A stretch of 64,000 bases of DNA from G963666895 sp963666895 (GTDB lineage Bacteria; Desulfobacterota; Desulfovibrionia; Desulfovibrionales; Desulfovibrionaceae): positions 9,163 to 73,162 of the forward strand of contig CAXXNS010000004.1 in the NCBI GenBank assembly GCA_963666895.2. The letters run 5' to 3'. Below the pieces are notes generated by a model that saw only the letters and a program-made list of their open reading frames with translations, had not been told where the DNA came from and made no database searches. Below, one piece after another: positions 28,508 to 37,857 of the stretch; positions within the stretch are counted from its first letter, which is position 1; each line of letters opens with the position of its first letter. Made by a program: the position numbers and the translations under genes.

Positions 28508-29476
28508 TCAGGCGTCTTGAACGCTCTTGCGGCAGGCGTCTCGATAGGAACCCGGGGTGACGCCGTACTGGCGCTTGAAGCGGCGGGTGAGGTGGCTCTG
28601 GTCCGCGAACCCGGCCTCTCCGGCCGCGTCGGCCAGGGCGGTTCCGGCCCGGATCAGGTCCCGGGCGCGATTGACGCGGACCTGGATCAGATAGGCGTGG
28701 GGCGGCACGCCCACGGCCGCGGTGAAGGTCCGGGCCAGGTGGAACGGGGATAGTCCCGTGGCTCGGGACAGCTCGTGCAAACTGACATCCTGGTCCGCAT
28801 GGGCGTGCAAATATTCCCGGGCCCGGCCCACGGCCACGGGCTCGCGACCGTATTTCGGCCCGACGGGCGCGTCCTCGGCATGGCGGGACACCCACAGGGA
28901 CAGGGCGCGGTAGAGCCGGGTCTGGCGCTCCAGGGTCCCGGAGGCCGGGTTCTCCATGGCCTGGTGCAGGTCCAGGACCAGCCGGGCCAGCAGGGGGTCC
29001 TGGAGCACGCCGGAGCGGAAAAAGGGCAGCTCTCTGGACTTCCAGCCGATCTCGCGCCCGGCCCGCAGCACCCAGTCCGGGTCCACGTAGCACATGCGGT
29101 AGGTCCAGCCGGTCTCGTCCGCGGCGTGGCCGTCGTGCACCTCGCCGGGCACCACCAGGTTCACGGCCCCGGCCGGGGCCACGTGGCCCGCGCCCAAATA
29201 GGAGAAGCGCAACGCGCCCTGCTGGATGACGCCCAGGGCGTAGCAGTCGTGGAAGTGGCGGGAGAAATTCTGGGTCACGAACCGGGCCCGCATGAGCTCC
29301 ACCCCGTCCACGCCCCGCACCCGCCACATGCGGGCCTGCTCGCCCCGGGCCCTGTCCAGCTCCATGTCCAGCTCCATGTCCAGCTCCATGTCCAGCTCCA
29401 TGTCCAGCTCCATGTCCAGCTCCATGTCCATGGGCCAAGGGCTACCACCAAGGGGCCCGCCAGGCAATCCCGGCAC
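28508..29476 (-). CDS. AraC-family transcriptional regulator with repeat-encoded N-terminus
   Basis: 322 aa from a GTG at 29476 with AGGA upstream; later starts are equally possible. The N-terminal 165 residues hold an AraC-type cupin (FSRHFHDCYALGVIQQG, HVAPAGAVNLVVPGEVHDG). The C-terminal 100 residues have the paired HTH (LHELSRATGLSPFHLARTFTAAVG, AGEAGFADQSHLTRRFKRQYGVTP). Residues about 16-41 are six tandem MELD units made by a 12-bp repeat. It probably controls the DMT transporter downstream. Confidence 0.88.
   Translation of the reverse strand: MPGLPGGPLGGSPWPMDMELDMELDMELDMELDMELDMELDRARGEQARMWRVRGVDGVELMRARFVTQNFSRHFHDCYALGVIQQGALRFSYLGAGHVAPAGAVNLVVPGEVHDGHAADETGWTYRMCYVDPDWVLRAGREIGWKSRELPFFRSGVLQDPLLARLVLDLHQAMENPASGTLERQTRLYRALSLWVSRHAEDAPVGPKYGREPVAVGRAREYLHAHADQDVSLHELSRATGLSPFHLARTFTAAVGVPPHAYLIQVRVNRARDLIRAGTALADAAGEAGFADQSHLTRRFKRQYGVTPGSYRDACRKSVQDA
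29355..29426 (-). repeat. Six tandem 12-bp repeats at the start of the AraC-family gene
   Basis: Six exact units that read ATGGAGCTGGAC on the coding (minus) strand. Each unit encodes Met-Glu-Leu-Asp. Each also contains GGAG six bases before the ATG of the next unit, so every unit could serve as a ribosome-binding site plus start codon. Being a multiple of three, copy-number change would not break the frame. Confidence 0.97.
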
Positions 29477-29517
29477 GATTCCTGCTCGGATTTCCCATGC
29501 GAGCCAAGGAGGACGCC

Positions 29518-29730
29518 ATGAGCACCACCGTCGAGCTTTGCAGGGTGTACGAGGCCCGGGTGGGAAACCAGCCCGGCTACCGGACGCGGATCATGGTCTG
29601 CGGACAGGATGAGAAGCGATTCCGGGAGGATGCGGCCAGGGGACGGACCCTGTACCAACTGGGGCGCATGGTCCTGGAGACCCCGGACAGGGACCTGGCC
29701 CGCAGCAAGGCGCGCATCCACTACGCCTGA
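29518..29730 (+). CDS. Small hypothetical protein (70 aa)
   Basis: 70 aa from an ATG with a strong AAGGAGG five bases upstream. The protein begins MSTTVELCRVYEARVG and is basic and soluble, with no motif I recognise. It is divergent from the AraC-type gene and 9 bp before corA, with which it is probably co-transcribed. The good ribosome-binding site and the tight spacing support a real gene. Confidence 0.65.
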   Translation: MSTTVELCRVYEARVGNQPGYRTRIMVCGQDEKRFREDAARGRTLYQLGRMVLETPDRDLARSKARIHYA

Positions 29731-29739
29731 ACCCTTTCC

Positions 29740-30864
29740 ATGAATCGTGAAGTGTGGGATACCAGACCCATGCTTCCCAAGGACGTTTCCAAGCTCCTGC
29801 CCCGGCGCCCGCTGGGGCGCGCCAAGCTCGAACAACTGGGCCAGCCCCCGGGCACCCTGGTCTACATCGGGCCGGACAAATCCTTCACCCCCACCATCAG
29901 CCACCTGGCCTATTCCGCGGACGGCTTCTCCGAGACCACGCCTGCTCCCGGTGAGCGCCCGGACATCTCCCAGGACGACGGAAAGACCCACCTGATCCTG
30001 TGCAAGGGCGTGCATGAGGCCGGGATCGTGGACAAGATCACGCAATGGTTCGACCTCCACCCCCTGACCGTGGAGGACATCCTCAACACCACCACCCGGG
30101 CCAAGGCCGAGACTCTGGACGACGGCCGCAACTTCTTCGTGCTCAAGCAGGTGGATTTCCTGGAGGGCCGCACCCTGGTCACCGAGCAGGTCAGCCTGGT
30201 CTGGTCGCACAACGCGGTGCTCGTATTCCAGGAGGGGGAGACCGATATTTTCGGCCCGGTGCTGGGCCGCATCCGCTCCGGACGCACCCGCATCCGGGAG
30301 GGCGGCGCGGGCTACCTGGTGGTGGCCTTGCTGGACTGCCTGGTGGACCGCACCTTCCTGGCCATCAACACCCTGGCCGACCAGATCGAGGATTTGGAGA
30401 ACCGGCTCCTGGCCAAGCCCACGGAAGCGAACCTCATGGAGGTCTACCGGCTCAAGCGCGAGGCCCTGTTCCTGCTCTCGGCCCTGACCCCGGCCGAGGA
30501 GGTCCTGGGCCATCTGGCCCGGGAATCCCAGGATGGCGGCCTGAAATCCAAGATGTTCCTGCGCGACGTGACCGACCACGCCAAGCAGGTCATCGAGGCC
30601 GCGCGCACCCTGCACGCGGTGCTCGGCTCCATGCTCGACGCCCACGTGTCCCTGGCCGGGCTGCGCATGAACCGATCCATGAGTGTGCTGACCGTGGTGG
30701 CCACCATCTTCATCCCCCTGACCTTCCTGGCCGGGATCTACGGCATGAACTTCAAGAACATGCCGGAACTCGACTGGCCCTGGGCCTACCCGACCCTGCT
30801 GGGATTCATGGCCGCCCTGGGTCTGGGGCTGTGGATCTATTTTTCCCGCAAAAAGTGGTTCTAG
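29740..30864 (+). CDS. corA: CorA-family magnesium/cobalt transporter
   Basis: 374 aa. A long N-terminal cytoplasmic domain (FDLHPLTVEDIL) is followed by a stalk helix and two C-terminal membrane helices. The first helix ends with the diagnostic YGMN (GMN at 335-337), the ion-selectivity signature of CorA channels for Mg2+ and related divalent ions. The last residues are basic (SRKKWF). The stop overlaps the convergent trmI by 4 bp. Confidence 0.93.
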   Translation: MNREVWDTRPMLPKDVSKLLPRRPLGRAKLEQLGQPPGTLVYIGPDKSFTPTISHLAYSADGFSETTPAPGERPDISQDDGKTHLILCKGVHEAGIVDKITQWFDLHPLTVEDILNTTTRAKAETLDDGRNFFVLKQVDFLEGRTLVTEQVSLVWSHNAVLVFQEGETDIFGPVLGRIRSGRTRIREGGAGYLVVALLDCLVDRTFLAINTLADQIEDLENRLLAKPTEANLMEVYRLKREALFLLSALTPAEEVLGHLARESQDGGLKSKMFLRDVTDHAKQVIEAARTLHAVLGSMLDAHVSLAGLRMNRSMSVLTVVATIFIPLTFLAGIYGMNFKNMPELDWPWAYPTLLGFMAALGLGLWIYFSRKKWF

Positions 30865-31781
30865 TCTGTAGCCTCGGGATCGAGCTCGGCGTCCACCTCG
30901 GGCCCGTTTTCGGCCACAGGCTCGGCCTCGGGCTCCCCGTCCGCTTCCTTGTCCGCTTCCTTGTCCTCTTCCGGAGCGGGCGGAGGCGGGGCCTGGTCCA
31001 TGCAGCGGGCGAATACCAGGAACCCGGTGTGGGCCACCATGCGGTCCTCAGGCCGCATGCGGTCGGGCACGGGCTTCCAGCGCCGAAGCAGAATCTCCAC
31101 CACCTCGGGATCGCCGAACGGGCCCTGGGCCAGACCGGCCAGCAGGTCCGAAACCTGATTGATGGTGGGCAGCAGGAAGCCGCACACCGCGCCGGGGATG
31201 ACCGCGGCCGGGATGTGGTGCAGGTAGTCCCAGGGGGTGCGCACGTCCAGGAACAGGGCCTCGGCCCCGGTGTGGTCGAAGCCCTCGATGATGTCCTTGT
31301 TGACGAACTCCACCCGCTGGTCCAGGCCGATACGCTTGAGGTTCTTCTCGGCCAGGCGCGAGAACTCCTCGCGCCGCTCGTAGGAGGCCACCTTGCCGTC
31401 CGGGCCCACGAACCAGGACAGGGCCAGGGTCAGGCCGCCCGAGCCCGTGCCGGACTCGATGACGAAGCCGCCGGGCCGCACCCCGAGGCGGAGCAGCAGA
31501 TAGCCGATCTCCTTGGGGTACATGATCTGGGTCTGGCGCTTGACCCCCTTGATCAGGTCGTGGACCGTGGGCTTGAGCACCCGGTAGGGCCTGCCCAGGT
31601 GGGTGCGCACCCAGCCGCCGAATCCGGCCGCCATGACCTCGGAAAAGAGCATCTTGCCGTCGTGGGTGTGAATCTCGCCTTCCGGGGCCACGGCGTGCAG
31701 ATAGCGCTTGCCGCGCGGGCTGACAAGCAGGATGAGTTCGCCTTCCGGAATGGGTTGGGCCGGGATGGGTGGATTGGACAT
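30861..31781 (-). CDS. trmI: tRNA (adenine58-N1)-methyltransferase TrmI-like
   Basis: 306 aa from MSNPPIPAQPIPEGE. The SAM-binding motif ESGTGSGGLT (109-118) and the family features KRQTQIMYPKE and DVRTPWDYL are those of the TrmI class, which makes m1A58 in tRNA. Residues 260-306 form an acidic, Pro/Glu-rich tail absent from standard members, probably disordered. Confidence 0.88.
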   Translation of the reverse strand: MSNPPIPAQPIPEGELILLVSPRGKRYLHAVAPEGEIHTHDGKMLFSEVMAAGFGGWVRTHLGRPYRVLKPTVHDLIKGVKRQTQIMYPKEIGYLLLRLGVRPGGFVIESGTGSGGLTLALSWFVGPDGKVASYERREEFSRLAEKNLKRIGLDQRVEFVNKDIIEGFDHTGAEALFLDVRTPWDYLHHIPAAVIPGAVCGFLLPTINQVSDLLAGLAQGPFGDPEVVEILLRRWKPVPDRMRPEDRMVAHTGFLVFARCMDQAPPPPAPEEDKEADKEADGEPEAEPVAENGPEVDAELDPEATD

Positions 31782-31941
31782 GCGACGGAGGTACGGCCCC
31801 CAAAGCCGGAAGTCAAGCGCGGCCGATCCCCCGGGCTTTACGCCGCCTGCGAGAAAGGATAGGACAGGGCCGACGCGCAGGCCCGCCCGACGCGGAACCC
31901 CCTGTTCCGGGCCGAGCCCTCCCCCAACCCCCACCCCCGCC

Positions 31942-32884
31942 ATGAAACACCTGTTCGGACCCGTTCTCTCCTCCCGCCTGGGCCGTTCCCTGGGCCTCGA
32001 CCTGCTGGGCGGCCGCATCTGCAGCTTCGACTGCGTGTACTGCGAGTGCGGGCCCACGGACCTGCTGACCCGCAAGCGCAAGCCCTACGTGCCCGCGGCC
32101 GACCTCATGGCCGAGCTGGACCAGTGGCTGGCCCGAGGCCACACCGCACCGGACCACGTCACCCTGGGCGGACGGGGCGAGCCCGGCCTGAACACGGACA
32201 TGGGGGAGATCATCCGGGGCGTGCGGTGAACGCATGCCGGGCGTGCCCGTGGCCATCCTGACCAACGCCACCTGCCTGGACGACCCCGAGGCCGCCCAAG
32301 ACATGGCCCTGGCCGACGTGGTCCTGCCCTCCCTGGACGCCCTGGACCCGGACGCCCTGCGGGCAGTGAACCGGCCCCATCCGGACGTGGACCCGGACCG
32401 GCTGGCCCGCTCCATCCTGGAGTTCGGGCGCACCTTCCCGGGCAAGCTGTACTTGGAGGTGCTCCTGGTGTCCGGCATGAACGACGGACCCCAGCACCTG
32501 GAGCGCATGCATGCCTACTGCGCCGAGCTGGACCCGGACCGGGTGGACGTGGTCACCCTGACACGGCCCGGCGCGGTCCCCGACGCCAAAGCCGCGGACC
32601 CCGCGACCCTGGCCGCTTGGCGCCAGGCCCTGGGCAAGGCAGACAAGGCGGTCCGGCCGTCGGACAGCGGAGCCTTCCGCACGGTCCCGGCCCTGGAGCT
32701 GGAACAGGCCGTATTGGCCTCCCTTGCGCGCAGGCCCCAAACCGTCGTAGACTTGGCGGCCGCCCTGGAAGCGAGTGAACAGGACCTGACCCGGCTGGTG
32801 GACGAACTGGCCCGAAAGGGCAGGCTAAAGACCATCGAGGCCCAGGGCCGGACTTTCTACTTCGCCCCGGAACGCGAATCCTAG
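31942..32884 (+). CDS. Radical SAM protein with C-terminal winged helix (one apparent +1 frameshift)
   Basis: 313 aa after removing one extra base near 32226 (a T between the Arg codon CGG and GAA). The radical SAM motif is CSFDCVYCECG, with GGRGEPGLNTDMG following. The last 60 residues (RRPQTVVDLAAALEASEQDLTRLVDEL) form a winged helix. Family members of this shape are often annotated as wyosine-like or unknown radical SAM proteins; the substrate is not known. Confidence 0.8.
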
Positions 32885-32920
32885 GCGACAGCAAATGCGA
32901 TCAAGGCGAACGCCGAAAAT

Positions 32921-32936
32921 ATTTTTTCCAAAAAAT
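32921..32936 (+). promoter_or_regulatory. A/T palindrome in the RNase G leader
   Basis: ATTTTTT-CC-AAAAAAT is a perfect palindrome 20 bp before the rng start, in an A/T-rich island of about 40 bp. A weak GGCG/CGCC stem lies just upstream (32905-32914). It could be a promoter element, a weak terminator for the radical SAM gene, or an RNase-sensitive leader structure. Confidence 0.4.
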
Positions 32937-32956
32937 TTCAGTCAACGAGGCATTTC

Positions 32957-34429
32957 ATGAGCAAAAACCAACGACGCAAGATGTTCATCAGCGTCCTGCC
33001 CGGCGAACAGGTGGAGGTGGCCCTGGCCGAGGAGGGCTCCATACAGGAATACTATGTGGAGATGACCCACCAGGCCAAGACCAAGGGCAACATCTACAAG
33101 GGCTACATCCACAACATCGACCACGGCCTGCAGGCCGCGTTCATCAACTACGGGGCCGAGCGCAACGGGTTCCTGCAGATCGACGAGGTCCACCCCGAGT
33201 ACTACCAGGGCGCCTGGAAGCTCAAGAAGGGAGCCCGCTACCCTCTGCTCCAGAACGTGCTCAAGCCGGGCCAGGAGATCCTGGTCCAGGTGGTCAAGGA
33301 GCCCACGGGCAAGAAAGGGGCCTTCCTGTCCACCTTCCTGTCCTTGCCGGGCCGCTACTTCGTGTACTCCATCGGCAAGGACCAGTCCGGGGTGTCGCGC
33401 AAGATCGAGGACGACAAGGAGCGCGCCCGCCTCAAGACCATCATCGAGGAGCTGGCCACGGACGAGGGCGTGGGGCTCATCGTGCGCACCGCGGGCATCG
33501 GCCGCAACAAGACCGACCTGGTCAAGGACTACAAGTATCTGAACCGCATGTGGGCGGACATCAAGAAGCAGGTGGCCACGGCCAAGGCCCCGGCCATGGT
33601 CTACAAGGAGCTGGAGCTGGCCACCCGGGCCGTGCGCGACTACCTGACCACGGACGTGTCCGAGATCTGGGTGGACGACGACTCCACGGCCGACAACATC
33701 AAGACCTTCATGCGCAAGGCCTTTCCCCGCACCCAGGCCCCGGTGCGGGTCCACGACGACCCGACCAAGACCCTGTGGGAACGCTTCAACCTGGACCGGC
33801 AGATCGAGGAGATATACTCCCGCGACGTGTCCATGCCCTCGGGCGGCGGCCTGGTCTTCGACATGGCCGAGGCCCTGACAGCGGTGGACGTGAACTCCGG
33901 CCGCATCGGCGGGGAAAAGAGCTTCCACCAGATGGTGCTCAAGACCAACCTGGAGGCCGCGGAAGAGGTGGCCCGGCAATTGAAGCTTCGCGACATCGGC
34001 GGCCAGATCGTCATTGACTTCATAGAGATGAAGTCGTCGAAAGATTATCGGGAAGTGGAGAAGACCATGCGCCAGGCCCTGAAGTCCGACCGGGCCAGGA
34101 CCTCGGTGCTGCGCATCTCCGAGTTCGGGCTGATGCAGATCGTGCGCCAGCGCATGGGCTCCTCGGCCCTGGCCGTGACCACCGAACCGTGCCCCTGCTG
34201 CAAGGGCACGGGCTACCGCCGCAACATGGAGTGGCAGGCCCTGCAGGCCCTCAAGGCCATCTTCCGGGGGCTGAGGAGCAAGAACGCGCCCTCGCCCTTT
34301 GTATTTCCCTGCCAGCAGGACCTGGCCCTGCACCTCCTGAACCACAAGAACGAGAAGCTGCGGGAGATGGAAACGCGGTTCGACACCAAGATCGCCATCA
34401 CCATAGCGAACGGGCCCGGAGGGCGCTGA
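32957..34429 (+). CDS. rng: Ribonuclease E/G family endoribonuclease
   Basis: 490 aa, the RNase G length with no long C-terminal scaffold. An S1 domain lies at about 40-125 (GNIYKGYIHNIDHGLQAAFINYG). The catalytic metal-binding Asp residues are in TAVDVNSGRIGG and GQIVIDFIEM. The Zn-link cysteines are in CPCCKGTGY. It processes rRNA and turns over mRNA. Its stop and the queH start share a base (TGATG), so translation is coupled. Confidence 0.93.
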   Translation: MSKNQRRKMFISVLPGEQVEVALAEEGSIQEYYVEMTHQAKTKGNIYKGYIHNIDHGLQAAFINYGAERNGFLQIDEVHPEYYQGAWKLKKGARYPLLQNVLKPGQEILVQVVKEPTGKKGAFLSTFLSLPGRYFVYSIGKDQSGVSRKIEDDKERARLKTIIEELATDEGVGLIVRTAGIGRNKTDLVKDYKYLNRMWADIKKQVATAKAPAMVYKELELATRAVRDYLTTDVSEIWVDDDSTADNIKTFMRKAFPRTQAPVRVHDDPTKTLWERFNLDRQIEEIYSRDVSMPSGGGLVFDMAEALTAVDVNSGRIGGEKSFHQMVLKTNLEAAEEVARQLKLRDIGGQIVIDFIEMKSSKDYREVEKTMRQALKSDRARTSVLRISEFGLMQIVRQRMGSSALAVTTEPCPCCKGTGYRRNMEWQALQALKAIFRGLRSKNAPSPFVFPCQQDLALHLLNHKNEKLREMETRFDTKIAITIANGPGGR

Positions 34430-34983
34430 TGTCCCGGCGGGTGCTCCTGCACGTCTGCTGCGGGCCGTGCTCCATCACCCCGGCCCAGGCCCTCATGGAC
34501 GAGGGGTTCGAGGTCACCGGCCTGTTCCTCAACCCCAACATCCACCCCCTGACCGAATACCTGCGCCGACGGGACGGAGCCCTGGAAGTGGCCGACAGGC
34601 TGGGCTTCCAGCTCATCGTCCGGGACGCGGAGTCCGAGCCCAAGGAGTGGCTGCGGCGGGTGGCCTTTCGCGAGGACAACCGCTGCTTCCACTGCTACTC
34701 CCTGCGCCTGGAGCGGGCCTTCAACGTGGGGGCCAAGGGCGGGTTCGACCTGGTGACCACCACCCTGCTCTACAGCAAGATGCAGAAGCACGAGGTCATC
34801 GCCGGGCTGGGCCGCGACATGGGCACGGGCGGAGGCAAGCGCCCGGAATTTCTATACCGCGACTTCCGCGAGGGCTGGAAGCGCGGCATCGAGTTGAGCA
34901 AGGACTGGGGCATCTACCGGCAGCAGTACTGCGGCTGCCTGTACAGCGAACATGAACGCTTTCAAAAGGAGTTGAAGCCGTGA
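34429..34983 (+). CDS. queH: Epoxyqueuosine reductase QueH
   Basis: 184 aa. The cysteine motifs HVCCGPCS near the N-terminus, CFHCYSLRLE in the middle and YCGCLYSE near the C-terminus are the QueH (DUF208) pattern that binds an iron-sulfur cluster. It performs the last step of queuosine synthesis in tRNA. It overlaps rng by 1 bp and the flavodoxin-like gene by 4 bp (GTGA), forming a tight operon. Confidence 0.92.
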   Translation: MSRRVLLHVCCGPCSITPAQALMDEGFEVTGLFLNPNIHPLTEYLRRRDGALEVADRLGFQLIVRDAESEPKEWLRRVAFREDNRCFHCYSLRLERAFNVGAKGGFDLVTTTLLYSKMQKHEVIAGLGRDMGTGGGKRPEFLYRDFREGWKRGIELSKDWGIYRQQYCGCLYSEHERFQKELKP

Positions 34984-35588
34984 GCGCATCGGACTCCATT
35001 CTGGCCATATCCGGCTCCCCCCGCCGGGGCGGGAATTCCGACATTCTCATGGAACGCATCCTGGCCGGGGCCACGGCAAGTGGGCTCAAGGGCGAGGCCA
35101 TCTACCTGCGCCGGCTGAACTACCGGCCCTGCATCGCCTGCGAAAAATGCCGCGAGGCCAAGAAATGCGTGGGCCTGGACGACGACATGCAGGCCCTGTA
35201 CCCCAAGATCGAGGCCGCCAAGGGGCTGATCCTGGTCTCGCCCACCCACTTCTACACCGTGTCGGCCATGATGAAGGCCTTCATCGACCGGCTGTACTGT
35301 TACTTCGACTTCGACGAACCACGGCCCGGCCCGTGGAAGAGCCGGTTGGCCAAGATGCGCAAGTCCGCGGTCATCGGCGCGGTCTGCGAGCAGAACGACC
35401 CCCGGGACATGGGCTGCACCCTGGAGGTCATGCAGCAGTCCCTGGACGCCCTGGGCTTCCGCCTGGCCGGGCAGATGGCCGTGCTGGCCACGTTCGACAA
35501 GGGCAAGGTGGCGGGCAACCGTTCCGCCCTGGAGGACGCCGACAAGTTGGGCCGACGGCTGGCAAAGGCCCTCTCCCGTTCCGGGTAG
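34980..35588 (+). CDS. Flavodoxin-like NAD(P)H-dependent FMN reductase family protein
   Basis: 202 aa with a GTG start overlapping the queH stop. The FMN-binding loop ISGSPRRGGNSDIL and the segment LVSPTHFYTVSAMMKAFIDRL are typical of the NADPH-dependent FMN reductase/flavodoxin fold. A CxxC (CIACEKC) follows at about residue 50 and recurs in iron-sulfur flavoproteins, so the protein may carry a 4Fe-4S cluster. Electron donation to QueH is possible but is only inferred from position. Confidence 0.82.
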   Translation: MSASDSILAISGSPRRGGNSDILMERILAGATASGLKGEAIYLRRLNYRPCIACEKCREAKKCVGLDDDMQALYPKIEAAKGLILVSPTHFYTVSAMMKAFIDRLYCYFDFDEPRPGPWKSRLAKMRKSAVIGAVCEQNDPRDMGCTLEVMQQSLDALGFRLAGQMAVLATFDKGKVAGNRSALEDADKLGRRLAKALSRSG

Positions 35589-35601
35589 GCCGGGGAGAGC
35601 C

Positions 35602-36864
35602 ATGGTCCGCGTCATCCCGCCCCCACCCCGCCGCCCGGACCGGCCCAAGGTTGAGAAGCCGGACAAGCGGGACGAGGCCGGACCGCCGTCGCGGCCCATC
35701 CTGCTCTACGTCCATTTCCCGTTCTGCCGCTCCAAGTGCATCCACTGCGGGTTCCACTCCCAGGCCTACAACCAGGTCACCCTGGCTTGGTACCTCAAAT
35801 TGCTGTTGGAAGAGATCCGCCTGTGGGGTGAGCGGCTCAAGCGACCCCGGGTCAGGACCCTGTACTTCGGCGGAGGCACGCCCAGCCTGCTGACACCGGG
35901 CCAGCTGCGCCAAATCCTGGACGCCCTGCGCACCCACTTCCGCCTGGAACCGGGCCTGGAAACCACCCTGGAGGTCAACCCGGACTCCGGCCTGGACATC
36001 AGCTGGTACCGGGCCCTGCTGACCATGGGCGTCAACCGGCTGTCCATCGGCCTGCAGAGCCTGAACGACGAACACCTGGCCTTCCTGGGGCGGCCGCACA
36101 ACGCCCGACAGGGCGTGGAGGCTTTTGCCCTGGCCCGGCGGGCCGGGTTCGCCAACCTCAGCCTGGACCTCATCTGGGGTCTGCCCGGCCAGCGGGTCAA
36201 GGCCTGGCTCAAGCAGCTGGAACAGGTGGTGGACATGGGCCCGGAACACGTGTCCTGCTACGGCCTGACCATCGAGCCCGGCACGCCCCTGGAACAGATG
36301 GTGGCCCAGGGACAGGTGAACCTGCCCCACGAACAGGAGCAGGCCAAGATGTTCGTTTACGGGGCCGACCATTTGGAGTCCGTGGGCCTGCTCCAGTACG
36401 AGATTTCCAACTTCGCGCGCATGGGCTTCGCCAGCCAGCACAACCTGGGCTACTGGGACGGGGCCGACTACCTGGGCCTGGGGCCGTCGGCCGTGTCCAC
36501 CCTGGGCAACCGCCGCTTCGCCAACCCGAAATTCATGGACGAGCACGACGCGGCCGTGCGGGCCGGGTACGTGGGCGAGGAGTACGAGCGCCTGGACCCG
36601 GCCACCCGGCTCAGGGAGATGGTCATGCTCCAGCTGCGGACCACCCGGGGCCTGGACCTGAAACGCCACGCCGAGCTGGCCGGATTCAGGATAACCGATA
36701 AGTTTCCGGACCTGCTCAAGGCCTTGCGGGCCAACGATCTCATCCGCATCAACCGCGGGCGGCTGTCCCTGACCAAGCCGGGCATGGCCGTGTCCAACGT
36801 GATCATCGAGCGGCTGGCCCTGGCCGACCAGGACGGGGTTGCCTCGGGGCCCCTCCCCGGGTAG
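35602..36864 (+). CDS. hemW: HemW-like radical SAM protein (coproporphyrinogen III oxidase family)
   Basis: 420 aa. The radical SAM cysteines are Cys42, Cys46 and Cys49 in CRSKCIHCGF. YFGGGTPSLL, the ITLEVNPDSG-like strand and the SIGLQSLNDEHL motif follow. HemW proteins are heme-handling relatives of HemN and usually do not oxidise coproporphyrinogen. There is a Pro-rich extension of about 28 residues before the core. GalE follows 11 bp later. Confidence 0.85.
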   Translation: MVRVIPPPPRRPDRPKVEKPDKRDEAGPPSRPILLYVHFPFCRSKCIHCGFHSQAYNQVTLAWYLKLLLEEIRLWGERLKRPRVRTLYFGGGTPSLLTPGQLRQILDALRTHFRLEPGLETTLEVNPDSGLDISWYRALLTMGVNRLSIGLQSLNDEHLAFLGRPHNARQGVEAFALARRAGFANLSLDLIWGLPGQRVKAWLKQLEQVVDMGPEHVSCYGLTIEPGTPLEQMVAQGQVNLPHEQEQAKMFVYGADHLESVGLLQYEISNFARMGFASQHNLGYWDGADYLGLGPSAVSTLGNRRFANPKFMDEHDAAVRAGYVGEEYERLDPATRLREMVMLQLRTTRGLDLKRHAELAGFRITDKFPDLLKALRANDLIRINRGRLSLTKPGMAVSNVIIERLALADQDGVASGPLPG

Positions 36865-36875
36865 TCTGCCTGCCC

Positions 36876-37856
36876 ATGAGCACCATCCTGATCACCGGCG
36901 GGGCCGGGTACATCGGCTCCCACGTCAACAAGCACCTGGCGGAACTGGGCCGCGACACCGTGGTCTACGACAACCTTTCAGCCGGACACCGGGACTTCTG
37001 CCGCTGGGGCGAACTGGTGGAAGGCGACCTGGCCGACACCGAAAAGCTGGCCCAAACCATGCGCGAGCGCAAGGTGACCTCGGTCATGCATTTCGCGGCC
37101 CACACCGCGGTGGGCGAATCCGTGGCCGACCCGCTCAAGTACTACGACAACAACCTGGCCGGAACCCTGTCCCTCATGGCGGCCATGCGCGCCGCCGGAG
37201 TGGAGCGCATGGTCTTCTCGTCCTCGGCCAGCGTGTACGGCGTGCCGAAGACCGAGATCATCGAGGAGGACCACCCCCTGGACCCCATCTCGCCCTACGC
37301 GCGGTCCAAGGCCATCATCGAGGCCGTGCTGGGCGACCTGGACATCGCCCACGGGATCAAGAGCGTCAGCCTGCGCTACTTCAACGCGGCCGGGGCCGAC
37401 CCGGACCAGGAGGTGGGCGAGCGCCACGACCCCGAGACCCACCTCATCCCCCTGGTGCTCATGGCCGCCCTGGGCAGACGCCCGGAGATCGCGGTGTTCG
37501 GCGACGACTATCCCACCCCGGACGGCACCTGCGTGCGCGACTACATCCACGTCACGGACCTGGCCCAGGCCCACGGGCTGGCGCTGAAGCACCTGGAATC
37601 CGGCGGCCGAACCCGGTCCTACAACCTGGGCAACGCCAACGGAACCTCGGTGCTCGACATCATCGAAACGGCCCGCAGGGTCACCGGCCGGGACATCCCG
37701 GTGCGCAAGGCCGGGCGGCGGCCCGGGGACTCCCCGGTGCTGGTGGGCGGATCCGCGCGCATCAAGGAGGAACTGGGCTGGAAGCCCGAGTTCGAGGACC
37801 TGGAGCGCATCGTGGAAACGGCCTGGGCCTGGCACTGTAAGGATTTGGGGGTCTGA
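36876..37856 (+). CDS. galE: UDP-glucose 4-epimerase
   Basis: 326 aa. The NAD-binding TGGAGYIGSH is at the N-terminus. The catalytic region SSSASVYG and YARSK (Tyr-x-x-x-Lys) is intact, and FNAAGADPD and CVRDYIHVTDL are diagnostic for GalE. It interconverts UDP-glucose and UDP-galactose for surface polysaccharide. The next gene starts 1 base after its stop. Confidence 0.94.
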   Translation: MSTILITGGAGYIGSHVNKHLAELGRDTVVYDNLSAGHRDFCRWGELVEGDLADTEKLAQTMRERKVTSVMHFAAHTAVGESVADPLKYYDNNLAGTLSLMAAMRAAGVERMVFSSSASVYGVPKTEIIEEDHPLDPISPYARSKAIIEAVLGDLDIAHGIKSVSLRYFNAAGADPDQEVGERHDPETHLIPLVLMAALGRRPEIAVFGDDYPTPDGTCVRDYIHVTDLAQAHGLALKHLESGGRTRSYNLGNANGTSVLDIIETARRVTGRDIPVRKAGRRPGDSPVLVGGSARIKEELGWKPEFEDLERIVETAWAWHCKDLGV

Positions 37857-37857
37857 C

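Noticed and set aside
29355..29426. CRISPR-like or phase-variable frameshift repeat
   Set aside because: There are no spacers, and the 12-bp unit is a multiple of three, so slippage cannot switch the frame.
25068..29438. A 1456-codon open frame on the minus strand across dsrO, dsrP, the phosphotransferase and the AraC gene
   Set aside because: It lies antisense to well-identified genes, has no domain and starts with a Gly-Ala-His repeat made by the 12-bp array read out of frame. Long antisense frames are expected at this GC content.
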